Assembly: GCA_021397835.1 (NCBI GenBank)
Contig: JAJFZO010000394.1
Coordinates: 372,001 to 436,000 of the forward strand
Origin: Moringa oleifera
Lineage: Eukaryota; Streptophyta; Magnoliopsida; Brassicales; Moringaceae
Direction of reading: 5' to 3'
Length of the DNA stretch: 64,000 bases
Below are positions 45,140 to 57,421 of the stretch, piece after piece (position 1 is the first letter of the stretch; each line of letters opens with the position of its first letter). Under the pieces are notes generated by a model. It had not been told where the DNA came from. It made no database searches and saw only the letters and a program-made list of their open reading frames with translations. The translations under genes were made by a program, and so were the position numbers.

Positions 45140-45405
45140 AACTTTTTATTCACAGCTTTAAATGGCTTTTATTCACAGTTCTAAAACTGTGGACTATAAC
45201 AATGTGAACAAAAGTCGGTTAAAATAGTTCACAGTTTTTGAAGTGTGACACAGCTTCATAACTACGCATAAAAATCCTTTTAGTTCACAATTCATTAAAA
45301 GTTTTATTCACAGTTCTAGAACTGTGAATAAAACAAACCTTAGTTCATAGTTATTTTTGATTTTGTTCACAATCATGTAATTGTAAACTATTGTTTAATT
45401 AAAAA
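45140..45405. repeat. Left subterminal palindromes, F copy 3
   Basis: Units TTTATTCACAGTTCTAAAAC, TTCACAGTTTTTGAA and TTCTAGAACTGTGAATAAAA at about 60-base spacing, close to 4270-4625. Confidence 0.8.
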
Positions 45406-46959
45406 ATTATTTTTTGTTAATATTTTAATGACCTTTATCCACAATTCTTATAAGTAACCAATCATCATTTTACATAATTTCTCTATGTAAATCAATGGAT
45501 TTTTATAATCCATAACTTATGAGATGTTTTTAATTTGTCATAACCAATAATGATAATAATTAATTTAAATCGCATCTTGTACTTTTCTTATTTTATTAAA
45601 AATGTTTTGTCATGCTGTTGTTATTGATGAAAAATAATACCAATCAGGATCTTTTTCTTTCCCGTGGTTATATTTGATTTTTCAATGTCATAGTGTAAAG
45701 TTACCTTAACATACTGCAAAAATATTTGTATAAAAACAAGTGGGTCGATACAATTTTGTATTTATATATAAAAATAGGTAAATGATTTCAAAATAAAGAT
45801 GCAAAAAGTTATAGATTCTTCTTCCTTGGTCAATATTTTATTTTATAACCTAATCTTGAATATTAAACTATGAGTATTTCATTTGTTTTTTACTTTAGAT
45901 AATGATTTATCTCATGCTTTAATTGAGGCTGCATGAAAGTTCTCTTGCTATTAAGAATTTCTACAAGAGCAAACTTAAATCGAGGTCCACAAAGCTCCTT
46001 TTTTGGTCATATTTGCTGCAGAAAAGCCGGGTCAATAGCTGAAAAAGAACAAAAAAAAAAAATAAAAGCTGATACTAATAAAAAGAAACAAAGTAATCCA
46101 TTTGCTTAACATCATGGAGACTGAAAAAGATAAAAAGTGATCTAAATTCTCAAATCACAATTAAGTCATGAGGTTTGTGGCATCTTGTTCTACAACTCAG
46201 AAGCTGCACATGTTATCTATAATTGATAGTGAAATATGCACATTTTTTATTATTATATGATTAATGAGAGATATGAATCATATAGTAGAGATATCATCCA
46301 AACATCCATATTTGTGGGTTTTTTTTTTCACTCACTAACCAAATTTGATTATTGTATGATTATGATTTCTAGTTGTGCATCTCTTTTTTAGGAGTTTCAA
46401 AGAAAACTCACCTTAGTTTTCAAGTAGATTTAGATATCCTTTTCATCTCTTCGAAAAGGTCCATCTCCTTTGCTTGTATGTTTTAAGAACATGTTGAGAA
46501 TAAGAAAACAAAAGATTATTTTGTGTCATTTATTTTACTCATTAAACCACACAAGCATGCTTTAATTTGTTCCTTTGTAAAAATAGGTTTTATACAAAAT
46601 AATATGCGTCAATGTCATTCAGTAAATATAGCATACAAATATGGTCTCCAAAATAAAGAAACTAAAAGAACAAACAAAATAACCATAATTTTTGCTTATC
46701 TCAAAAAATCCATCAAGGTTCCAATCACTTAATTTTCTACCTATACAAACTTCAAAAATTCATATTTATGTTTCTATAAAACCAACATTTATTAAGCAAA
46801 ATCCAGCATATATATAGTTTAATGAACATTAATCTTTACCTTATTAGTTAGGGTTTCACAAACAACCATCGTAGTGTCCATTGTAAAAGTTAATACAAAA
46901 TTATAAATTCAAGAGCAAAGATTAACATTATCAAAACTAAAAAGAGATTTTGATCAGTT

Positions 46960-47800
46960 AGATCTGGAACCTGGATGGAATTAGAACCACATCTTCCTTC
47001 GTTGCAATCAATTAAGGCTAAGATTTCAATCTGCGAGATTTGAAACCTCAATGGAAGTAGAACCATGTCCAAATTTGGACTAATGGAAGTAGAACCTCGC
47101 ACCCAAATTTGAAACTCTCAACACATATTTGGAGCCTCCAACATAAATCTAAAATCCCCAACCTAGATGTGAAACCTTGATAGAAGTAGAACCATGCCCA
47201 GATCTGAAATCTTGATGAACGTGGAAAATGATGCCCAAATCTTGAATCTATAGCCCAGATGTAAAATCTCGCACCCTTTTTGGAACCTCAGCATAGATCT
47301 AAAATCCTAGTCAAGATCTGGAATTAGTAGCCTAAATCTAAAACCCTACACCCAGATTTGAAAATCACACTATAGGTTTTGAATCCCAACCAAGACTTGG
47401 AATCCCTAGCCTGGATCTAAAACCTTGCACCCAGATTTGGAGCCCTTAGCACAGATCTGGAATCCTAACCTAGATCTAAAACTCCACACCCAGATTTAGA
47501 ACCCCAACAAAAATTTAGAATCCCAACCAAGATATAAATTCCTTAGCCTAGATCTAAAACCTTGCAACGAGATTTGGAATCCTGAGCATAGATCTAGAAT
47601 CTTAACCAAGATCTGGAATCCCTAGCTTAGGTATAAAATCTCGTACCTAGATTTGGAACCTTCAGCAAATATCTGGAACCCCTAGTCCAGATCTAGAATC
47701 CTTCTCCTACATCTGAAATCCTTAACACAGATCTAGGACCTTAACACAAATCTAGGACCCTAACAAACATTTGAAACCTCAAAACAGATCTAGAACCCCG
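46960..47800 (+). repeat. AGATCT minisatellite, F copy 3
   Basis: About 26 units of ~30-34 bases built on CAGATCTGGAATCCC, CCCAGATTTGGAACC and 'ctagcctagatctaaaacc'. Same array as in copies 1 and 2, here the longest. Confidence 0.85.
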
Positions 47801-48164
47801 ATGGAAGTAAAACCACACCTAGATTGGCTTAAAAATAAAGAAACTAAAAGCAACAAATAAAAGGACCATAATTTCTGATACCAACAAAGAAGATAAGTAC
47901 ATAATTTCAGGAAAAAGGATTAAACTAACCGGGACAAAGAAGACATTTAATCTGCCAGATCTGGAATCCAATAGTAAGCAGAACCACACTCTTAATTCCT
48001 TCATTGCAAATAGTAAAGGCCGAATGTTTGGTTTGCCAGATCTAAAACCCTGAAGGGCTCTCTTCATAGTGTACTTTATACTTGATGGTGATTACCTAAG
48101 CAAGTAGAGAAAAAGAATCAACGAAGTTTATCTTTTTGAAAAAAAAGAATCGATGATAAGATAG

Positions 48165-48370
48165 GACTTTTATTCACAATTATAGCCATAAATGTGAATA
48201 AAGGTATTTCTTTTGTTCATAGTTATGTCTATAACTGTAAATAAAAATGACTTTTATTCACAATTTATTACAACTATGAATAAAGTTCTATTTTTGTTCC
48301 TAGTTTTGTTTCAACTGTGAACTAATCTTCTTTTATTCATAGTTGTTATTAAAACTGTGAACTACTTAGT
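48165..48370. repeat. Right subterminal palindromes, F copy 3
   Basis: Units such as TTCACAATTATAGCCATAAA and TTCATAGTTGTTATTAAAAC with inverted halves, mirroring 6450-6705. Confidence 0.8.
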
Positions 48371-48401
48371 GTAAACTAATATCATTTTTGTTGTAATGGC
48401 T

Positions 48402-49687
48402 CCTTTAAAGGCCTTCTTTGGGTGTCGAGCAGCCAACTTAGAATTAGTAAGAACAAGAGAATTTGGTAGTTTAATTAAAACAAAGCATTGCGATGGTCCC
48501 TGCAGATGCTTACACAATGTGATTTCTACCTAGTTTCCTGAATGTCAAAGTGAAGAAATTCAACCAAGCGTTGGTAAATGATAAGAGTAACTATGGCTCT
48601 CTTAAGGTAGCCAAATGCCTCATGGATTAATGAGATTTCCACTATCCTTGTTTACTATCAAGCGAAACCACAACCAAAGGAATGAGCTTGGCAGAAGCAA
48701 CTGGGAAAGAACACCCTATTGAGCTTGATTCTAGCTCGAGTTTATGAAATGACTTTAGAGGTGTAGGATAAGTAGGAGCCTAAAATGGCGAAAGTAAAAT
48801 ACTACTAGTTTTATCATTATTTTACTTATTTCGTGAATCAGAGGTAGGGCATTGCCCTTCTTTTTGGAACCATGGCCAGCCTTGGCTAGCTAATCTGGGC
48901 AAAAAGCATTGTCAGGTATGGAGTTTGGCTGAGCCGATGCATCAATGAAAAGATAACACCAGTTTCTTCAAATGAGCTCAATAAGAACAAAAATCTCATG
49001 TGGAACAAAAGAATAAAAACTTTTTTTATGTTGATTTCTAGTACTAATATGAATCCTAAAAGTGTGGCCTGTTGATCCTTTAAACCTTTGAAATTAAGCT
49101 ACAGGTGTTAGAAAAGTTACCATGAGGTTAATTTGCTAGTGGTAGCCAAGCATTCATAGTGGCGTCACTTTTTGATCTTTCGATGTCAGGTCTTCTTATC
49201 ATTATGAAGCAAAATTCACGAGGTGCTGAATTATTCACCCACCAACAAAGAACATGAGCTAGGTTTAGATTGTCATGAAATAGGTTAGTTTTACCCTATT
49301 GATGCTTTCGTAATTCAAGCTAGCATGAGAGGAATCGTTGATTCGCATATTTGGTCATCTCGCTTGATAGAAAAGCTATCGGTATGAACATACCATGCGT
49401 TGGATTATGACTGAATGCATCTAAGTTAGAATTTACACCAGAAGCAATGCATGCACCTATTCCTCGATTTTCAGCCTATAATAAAGGCCTCTCACTCCTC
49501 AAAGGCATGTGTCATTAGCCAAGGTCATGTGGTGGAAGACCCTTGCAGCCTACCTTGAAGTATGATTCCTACCAAGAGGTAGGTAGAATCCTTTGTAGAT
49601 GACTTGAATACACGGTAGGGTATTGTAAGTGGTAGAGTGGCCTTGCTACCATGATCCACTGATATTCAGCACTTTGCTGCTCCAATT
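48402..49687 (+). rRNA. 26S rRNA pseudogene, copy 2, 3' part
   Basis: Continues 26S after the element: 'caaagcattgcgatggtccc', 'gtgatttctacctag', 'ctctcttaaggtagccaaat', 'cttagaggtgtaggataag'-like text, 'ctttgaaattaagctac', 'ggattatgactgaatgc' and 'gttgatccttt'. It ends near 'gatccactgatattcagcac'. A ~20-base deletion after 'aatgcctcat' removes the 'catctaattagtg' stretch that copy 1 keeps. Together with 43195-45125 about 3.2 kb remain of the usual ~3.4 kb. Confidence 0.95.
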
Positions 49688-50650
49688 CATCCTTCCCTTT
49701 ACCCTAACAATAATTGTCATCTTTGTTTTGAACCATTGATGCCGTGAGGTCTAAACTTGGCCCTTAAAATAAAGACCTTCACAAAAGAGGCAAGCCACTT
49801 AGGCTTATAGAGCATAAGAGTCACCAGGGAAAAACACTTGGAAAATATCTACTAGGCTTGGGGAACCGAGTGTTACTCTAAATAAAATAACAAAAATTTA
49901 TCCCTTGTCACCATATCCCTCGAGTATGTGCCCACCAAGTGTGCCATAAGCACAATGCCTAAGGGCATGAGAGGTAAGCCATAGCTTTCCATTGCAAGCA
50001 TGGCGTAAGTGCAAGACCTCACGTACTACGAAATAGGCGTGCAAGGCAAGCTAAGAGCGCCTTATGCGAGCTAGCCCCTCATCGCGGCATCCTTCGATCG
50101 TGTGCCCTGTGAGCATGCCATGAGCCTCGCATTGCTTGGTGAAAGTACATAGAAGGAAAGCCATGAATACCCCTAACAGGCAAGGCCTAGGCATAAGGCC
50201 ATAAGTGTTACAACACAAGGTGTGCCAGCCAAACCAAAAGTGCCCCACGAAAGCTAGCCTTCATCGCTACGCCCCTCAACCGTGTGCCCAGTTGGCATGC
50301 CATGAGTGCTACTTTTCCTGGACCGAGGTCATAAAAAGGTAAGCTATGGTTACCCATAGTAGGCATGGCATGGGTGCAAGGCCCAACGTGTTGTAGCACA
50401 AGGCACACTAGCCAAGACAAAAGCCTCCCACGTAAGCTAACCCTCTGTCGTTACGTCCCTCCATAGTGTGCCCAGCAAGTGTGCCATGACCATCGCATCG
50501 CTTGGCCCAAGGGCACACGAGCAAAGCCACGACTACCCCTAATAGGCATGGGATAGGCGCAAGGGCGAGCATGTTGCAACATATAGCGCATCAAGCAAGC
50601 TAAGAACATCTCATGTGAGCTAGCCTTTCATCACTACATCCGAGGGCATG
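49688..50650 (+). repeat. rDNA spacer 3: post-26S region and 180-bp-type repeats
   Basis: 49690-49930 is the unique post-26S segment shared with 31197-31430. Then about four copies of the 180-bp module follow ('gtgccataagcac', 'gaggtaagccatagc', 'gctagcccctcatcgc'). Confidence 0.8.
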
Positions 50651-53600
50651 GGAGGCTAGCCATGGCTACCCCTAGTTGGCACAACATTAGTGCATGGTCC
50701 AATGTGCTGTAACACAAGGCACGCCTGCCAAGCTAAGAGTACCCTACGCAAGTAAGCTGTAGGCACGCTATGAGTTATCACGCATGTTATGAGTGTTGAT
50801 TACATGGGCTCGATGGGCTAGACGATGGCCACAAGCTTTGCTGGACTCTTAGGGTAGCCATGGGTGGCCACAAGTGCATTGGACGGGGTAGCATGCATTC
50901 ACCCTGGGCCATTAAGAGACAATGTTGCACCAACGTTCTAACAGTAATACCTAGTTATGAACTTTTTATGAATTAACAGTCTTTTCATCGTTAAATTACT
51001 GAAAAATGAATCAAATAAATTATGCAATTCATTAGGATTTTACCCCTCGAATTTGGAATCATTCTGACTCACGAGCCATTTTAAATGATTTTTTTTTGTA
51101 TATTTAGGTGTGTAAAATTCATTAAAAAAATTAAATGTTCATAAAATTCTAAAATTTTAAGTATTGGTAGATCTGATTATTCTCTAGGTCTACAAAAAAT
51201 GTTAGCTCAAAAGTCCTTGTAAATAATTTTTTAGACTTATTATGATGACATAGGCATATTGATGTTTCTTGCTGTGAGAAGTGAATTTCCATTTAAGGTT
51301 ACTTAGAGGGAAGGAGCCCACCTGCTTGGTGGGCAGTCGTAGGTCATGCGTGCTTCCCTTAACCATTTACAAAGTAGGCAATGGGTAAATCCAACGCACA
51401 TGGCATGGGTGCAAGGTGCATCATGTTGCTACACAAGGCCCACTAGCCAAGCCAAGAAAGCTCCACACGACTAGCCCTTCATCACTATGTACCTCGATCG
51501 AGTGCTGAAGAAGCATGTTACGATCATTGTGTTGCTTAGCCTAAGGGCAATGAAGGCTAGCAATGGCTTTTTTCTATAGGTACAACATGGGTAGAAAGCC
51601 CAGCGTACTACAGCACAAGGTGCGTCAGGCAAGTTGAGAGTGCCCACATAAGTAAGCCGTAAGCACACTATGAGGTGTCGCATGTGTTGTAGGTCTTGAT
51701 GACATAGGCTAGCTGGGCTAGACCATGGCCTAAGTTGTGCTAGACTCTTAGGGCAACCATGGGTGGTCGTAGGTGCATTAGACAAGGCAACACACACCAC
51801 TGTAGGCCATATCGATCCAGTGCTACACCAATGTGCTGGCCACAATGCCCAATTATAAACCTTTTATGAATTTTTGGTCGTATAAAATTCATAAAAAAAT
51901 GGATACTTTGAAAATTCTAAATTTCTTATGTTGATAATTTAATTATTTTTGCATTTGTGAAAGAGTTAAGCTCAAAATGCTTTGCAAATATTTTTTTTTT
52001 GACCCATTATGACCACTAAAACTAATGGATGTTTCTTCCTCCTAGAAGTGAATTTTCATTTAATACTGTTTAAGGGGGAAGAGCTCACCTGCTTTGTGGG
52101 CACACATGGGCCATGCATGCTTCCCCTTTGCACACCCACATGGACATGCACTAGGCATCATCGCCCATGGCATAGCCATAAGGCCTAGCATGCTTTGGCA
52201 CTAAGCGCGTTAGCCAAGCCATAAGAGTCCCACATGAGCTAGCCACTCGTCCTTACATCCCTCGATCATGTGCCAAGCGAGTGTGCCATACGTGCCACGT
52301 TTCCTGGTCTAAGGGCATGGAAGGCTAGCCACAGATGTTCTTAGCAAGCACAGCTAGGAGCATAACCTCACATGCTGTAGCATAAGGCGCACTAACCAAG
52401 CCAAGAGTTAATTGTAAACACACTGTGAGGCATTCACGTGCTATGTCTATTGATTACATGGGTTAGCTACGCTAGACTATGGCCCCAAACTATGCTAGAC
52501 TTACTGGACAAGGTAGTATGTAAGCACCTTGGGCCATCTAGAAGCAACACTGCACCAACGTGTTGGTTGCAATGCCCAGTTGTGAACTTTTTAAGAAGTA
52601 ATGGTCTTTGGATTATAGAATTGCTCCATAAATGACTCAAATAAATCATGCAATTGATTAGGAGTTTGCCCCTCAAATTTAGGAGTATACCAACTCATGG
52701 GCTTCTTTTCATGTTTTGTTGAATTTTTGGTTATATAAGTTCATAAAAAAATTGGATGCTCAAAAAATATTTAAATTTTTTTTGTTGATAAATTTGATTA
52801 CTCTCTTCATATGTGTAATTTTAGCTTAAAAATCCTTGTAAATAATTTTGTAGACCAATTATGATGGCTCAAACTATTGATATTTCCTTATGCCAAAAGT
52901 GAATTTTCATTTAAGGCCATTTATGGAGGAGGAGCTCACTACTTAGTGGGTATTCATAAGCCATGTGTGCTCCCTCTAAACCACCCATATGAGCAAACAT
53001 TAAGGGTGGGAAACCTAGTGCATATGGCGTGGGCATAAGGTGTAGTGTGCTATGGCAAAAGGCATGTTAGCTAAGCCACAAAAGTCCATGGGATCTAGCC
53101 CTCATCACTACATCCCTTGATCGTGTGCCCAGCAAGCATGTCATGAGCATTGCATCATTTGGTTCAAGGGCATGGGAGGCTACCCACAATTGTCCCTAGT
53201 AAGCACGACATGGGCACAAGGCTCGGTGTGCTATAGCACAAAAGGTGCCAGCCATGCCAAGAGCGGCCCATGCATGCAAGCCGCAAACACAGAATGAGGC
53301 ATCACATGTGTTGTGGGTGTTCATTACATGGGCTAGCTAGGCTAGAGCAAGCCCTAAGTTGTCCTGTATTCTTAGGGCAGCCATGGGTGTTGCAAGTGTG
53401 CTAGATAGGGCAACATGCAAGCACCCTAGGCCATCTAAAGGCAACTTTGCACTAACGTGTTAGTTACAATGCCCAGTTTAGAACTTTTTCTGAATTGGCA
53501 GTCTTCTTATTGTTGAATTACTCTAAAAATGACTCAAATATATCTTGCAATTTATTAGGAGTCTATCCCTCAAATTTGGGAGCATTTCAACTCACGTGTT

Positions 53601-55200
53601 ACTACCCATAAATTTTTTGAATTTTTAACTATATAAAATTCACAAAAAAAAAATGCTTAGCAAATGTAAAATTTTATGTGCTGGTAGATCTAAATATTCT
53701 CTAAATTTGTGCTAGATTTTACCTAAAAAATTCTTATAAATAATTTTTTTGACCCATTATGATGATTTAGATATATTAAGATTTCCTCACACTATAACTA
53801 AATTTTCATTTAAGAATAAGGGGGAGGAGCTCACCAACCTGGGGGGTGCTCGTGGCCATGTGTTCTCCCCCTGCCCAGCTATATGGGTAGGCATTTGGTG
53901 TGGAAAACCTAGCGCACACGACATGGGTGCAAGGCTCAACCTATTGCAGCACAAGACACGTTAGCCCCTCATTGCTATGTCCCACTATTGTGTGCTTATC
54001 GAGCGTGCCACAAGCATCGCATCACCTAGTCCTAGGACATGAGAGGCTAGCCAAAGCTTCTAATAGGCATGGCATAAGCACAAGGCCGAGCATGCTTTAG
54101 CACAAGGTGTGCTAGATAAGCCAAGAGCGCCCCACGCAAGCAAGACACAATCACATTGTGAGGTATCACATTTGCTATAGGTGATGATTACATTGGCTAT
54201 CTAGGCTAGACCATAGTCCCAAGCTGTGCTCTTAGGGTAGCCATGGGTGGTAGCAGGTGCACTGGACAGGACAACATGCATACACCCTATGCCATTTAGA
54301 GGAAACGTTGTGCCAACGTGTTCACTGTAATGCCCACTTATGAACTTTTTATGAATTAATGGTCTTTTGGTGGTTGAATTGCTTCAAAAATGACTAAAAC
54401 AAATCATGCAACTCATTAGGAGTCTGCCCTTTAGATTTAAAAGCATTCCAACTTAGACTATTTTTCTTGATTTTTTGAATTTTTGCCTATATAAAATTCA
54501 TAAAAAGAATTGGATGCTCAAAAAATTTTGAAATTTTTTATGTGGGTAGATTTGATTATTTTCTATATCTGTGCAAAATTTTTGTTCAAAAATTTTGGTA
54601 AATAATTTTTTAGGTCATTATGATGGCTCAAATATATTGATGTTGCCTCTTGTAGGAAGTGAATTTTCATTTATGATTCTTTTGGGGGAAGAGCACACTT
54701 GCTTGATGGGCGCTCATGGGCTATATGTGCTCCCCCTGCTATCTTACAAGGGCAGGCACTAGGTGTAGAAAACCTAGTGCACATGGCATGGGGACAAGGC
54801 CTAGCATGTCGTGGCATAAGGCGCGTTAACCTATCTAAGTAAGCCCCACGCAAGCCTACCCATCATTTTTGTGTCTCTTGATCATGTGCCAGCTAGTGTG
54901 CCATGATCACCTTGTTGCTTGGTCCAAAGGCATGGAAGATTGACCACTACAGCCATTAGTAAGCTCATTATATGCATAAGGCCCAACACGCTATAGCATA
55001 AGGTACATCAGCCAATCCAAGAGCATCCCACGCAAGTAAGCTGCAAGCGCACTACGAGGCATCGCACTTGATTTGGGTGTTGATTACATGGGCTAGCTAG
55101 GCTCGACAATGGCCCCAATCTAGATTAGACTTTCAGGGCATCCGTGGGTGGTTATAAATGCGCTTGGCAATAGAGCATGCATGGGCCTTGGGCAATTTTT
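50651..55200 (+). repeat. rDNA spacer 3: array of ~0.9-kb repeats
   Basis: Unit starts at about 50946, 51844, 52571, 53468 and 54329 (spacings 898, 727, 897 and 861). The 727-base unit lacks ~170 bases of the AT-rich half: 'cttttatgaattttt' runs straight into 'ggtcgtataaaattc' near 51875. Other landmarks are as in 17782-21830. Frames reported by translation here are chance. Confidence 0.88.
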
Positions 55201-55374
55201 TTAGGGGGAAGAGCCTAACTCCTTGGCGTGTAGTCATGGGCCTTGCGTGTTCCCACCTAGCCCACTCACACGAGCACATATTGGGTGGGGAAAACTTAGT
55301 GCACATGGCATGTGCTTGGTTGCTTACTACCTTGCTATCAAAAACTCATTCCTTACTATTGAAGCTCGATGGTG
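55201..55374 (+). repeat. rDNA spacer 3: last partial 0.9-kb unit joined to 295-bp repeats
   Basis: AGGGGGAAGAGCCTAACTCC begins the GC-richer half. It is cut after 'cacatggcatgtgcttggtt' and fused to the 295-bp type, skipping the linker seen at 32340-32500. Confidence 0.65.
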
Positions 55375-56765
55375 TGAGTAGCAAAGTTAACGGTGATTCA
55401 TGCTATACAAAGGCCTACCCATTAAGGGATTTTTGAGCATGTGGAGTGCTTTGTTGTAGGCCCTCACGGCAATGAACGTAGGGCTTGATCCTAACACTCA
55501 GACATGCTGAGATGGACTCTTTGTGTAGCATGATCGACAACACGATCATTAATCATTAGCAGTGAGGGAGCCACATGCTTCGCCTAGGCTTGGGCTAACA
55601 CCCTTGCTGCCAAGGGCTTATTGATTTCCCTTAGTATTTAAAACTTATACCTCAAAATCAAAGCTCTATAGTGTAAGCAGCAAAGTTAACAATGATCCAT
55701 ACTATAAGAAGGCTTACTTGCTTGGGGATTTTTTAGCATGCAGAACACTTTGCTGTAGGCCCTCAAGGCGATAAATACAAGGGTTGATCCTAATGCTTAG
55801 GTGCATCAGGTAATCTCTTTACATAGCGCAATCGATAACACGATCACTAATCATTAGCATCGAGCGAGCAATACATTTAGCCTGGGCATGGCATGATACG
55901 TGTGTTGCCAAGGTCTCATTGATGTCCATTGCTACCAAAAACTTGTCGCTTACTAAAGAAGCTCAATGATGTAGGCAGCAAAGTTCACAATGATGCATGC
56001 TGTAGGTCCTACTCGCTTGGGGATTTTTAAGCATGCAGAGTGCTTTGTTGTAGGCCCATGAGGTGATGGACATGAGGGTTGATCCTAACTTTTCCGTGTC
56101 GAGGTGAACTTTTTATGCAACAAAATTAGCGACACGATTGTTAACTGTTAGTATCGAGCGAGTTACATACTCAGCCTTGGCATGGTATAACGTCGTTGCT
56201 ACTAGAGCCTCATTGATGTCCCTTGCTATAAAAAACTTTTCCCTTGCTATCGAAGCTCGATATATGCAATAAAGTTCACAATGATGAATGCTATACGAAG
56301 ACTTGCCCACTTCAGGATTTTTTAGCATAAGGAGTGCTTTGTTGTAGGCTTTCGAGGCGATAAATGTAAGGGTCAATCCTAACGCTTAGGCATGCCTAGG
56401 TGAACTCTTTGTGTAACATGATCAATGACTTGATCGTTGTTCATTAGCATTAAGCCACATCCTCAACCTAGGCATGGCGTGACACCCCTACTACCAATGC
56501 CTTGTTGATGTCCCTTGCTATCAAAAACTCGTCCCTCGTTATCAAAACTCGACAGTGCATGTAACAAAGTTAATAATGATGCATGCTATGCGAGGGCCTA
56601 AATGCTTAAGGATTTTGAAACATGTAGAGTACTTTACCATAGGCCTTCGAGGCAATGGATGCAACGGTTGATCCCAATGCTCAGGTGTGTTGAGGTAGAC
56701 TCTATGCAATGCGATAGATGTCTTGTTACCAAGGCCTCATCAATGTCCTTTTCTATCAAAACTTT
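55375..56765 (+). repeat. rDNA spacer 3: five ~295-bp repeats
   Basis: Five units with the landmark 'gcaaagttaac...tgatgcatgct' at about 55380, 55680, 55978, 56275 and 56570. The promoter-like box reads CTATACAAAGGCC, CTATAAGAAGGC, CTGTAGGTCC, CTATACGAAGAC and CTATGCGAGGGCC. Confidence 0.85.
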
Positions 56766-57333
56766 TCACGCTTAACAGCTTAGGTTCGACAACCATTAAT
56801 GACCTTTATGGTCGATGAGCCTTCACTTGTTTGGTTGTAGCTCGTTTGGTGTTGTTGTTCGCCATTTGTATGAGCAGCGTGTGAATGGTGATCTTGTCGT
56901 GTGCTTTAGCAAGCTCCATGCTCTTACATCGAAATATTGGCTAGCATGTTCCTTCAACTTGACCCAGATCTCTTTGTTGGCATTCGTAGGTAACATTGGG
57001 ACCTTGTGTCATGTGCCTTCATAAATAAAATTTGACGAATTGAGTCAATAATCGTTACACCATGTCCCTCACGAGTCTAAGTGAAACCCTCATCTGGGCC
57101 TTTTGTTCTAAGTACGACTTGCTTTAGTATGTGACTGTTTGATCAATGGGCACTCAATCGTCTCCTTGGATTTAGAAAGTATTGCAATAGGATTGGCCTT
57201 GACTTCTATCTATCCAAGCAAAAGCATTTGTCCCATGTCTTATTAATTTTGAATGACGGCCATGAAAATTTTGGCCCTAGCTAGCTTTGTGGCACGATCT
57301 GGTCCTTGTTGGTGTGGCATCTTGAAAGATGTT
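56766..57333 (+). other. 5' external transcribed spacer, rDNA copy 3
   Basis: Matches 28321-28868 and 33396-33952 along its length and ends directly before an 18S start. Small frames (for example 56815-57024) are chance. Confidence 0.8.
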
Positions 57334-57421
57334 ACATGGTTGTTCCTATCAATAGTCATATGCTTATCCCAAAGATTAAGCCATACATGTGTAAGTATGA
57401 ACTAATTCAAACTATGAAACT
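57334..57421 (+). rRNA. 18S rRNA pseudogene, copy 3, first ~88 bases
   Basis: Starts ACATGGTTGTTCCTATCAAT and runs through 'agtcatatgcttatccc' and 'gtaagtatgaactaattc' to 'actatgaaact'. It is cut by an A-family CACTA end. The rest of the unit does not follow in this window. Confidence 0.9.

Larger units (their letters stand above)
45126..48398 (+). mobile_element. F-family CACTA element, copy 3, inserted in 26S (3.3 kb)
   Basis: Ends CACTACAACAAAA and TTTTGTTGTAATG (12 of 13 inverted-repeat bases match). The 3-bp duplication GCT (45123-45125, 48399-48401) is perfect, and excising it restores 26S. Subterminal palindromes sit at 45140-45400 and 48165-48370, with the AGATCT minisatellite at 46960-47800. 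The middle (45420-46960) is collinear with the inverse of 1740-3420 in copy 1. No transposase domain is found, so it is a non-autonomous, full-length family member. Short frames inside (46523-46732, 46890-47102, 47819-48067) show no known domain. Confidence 0.96.
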
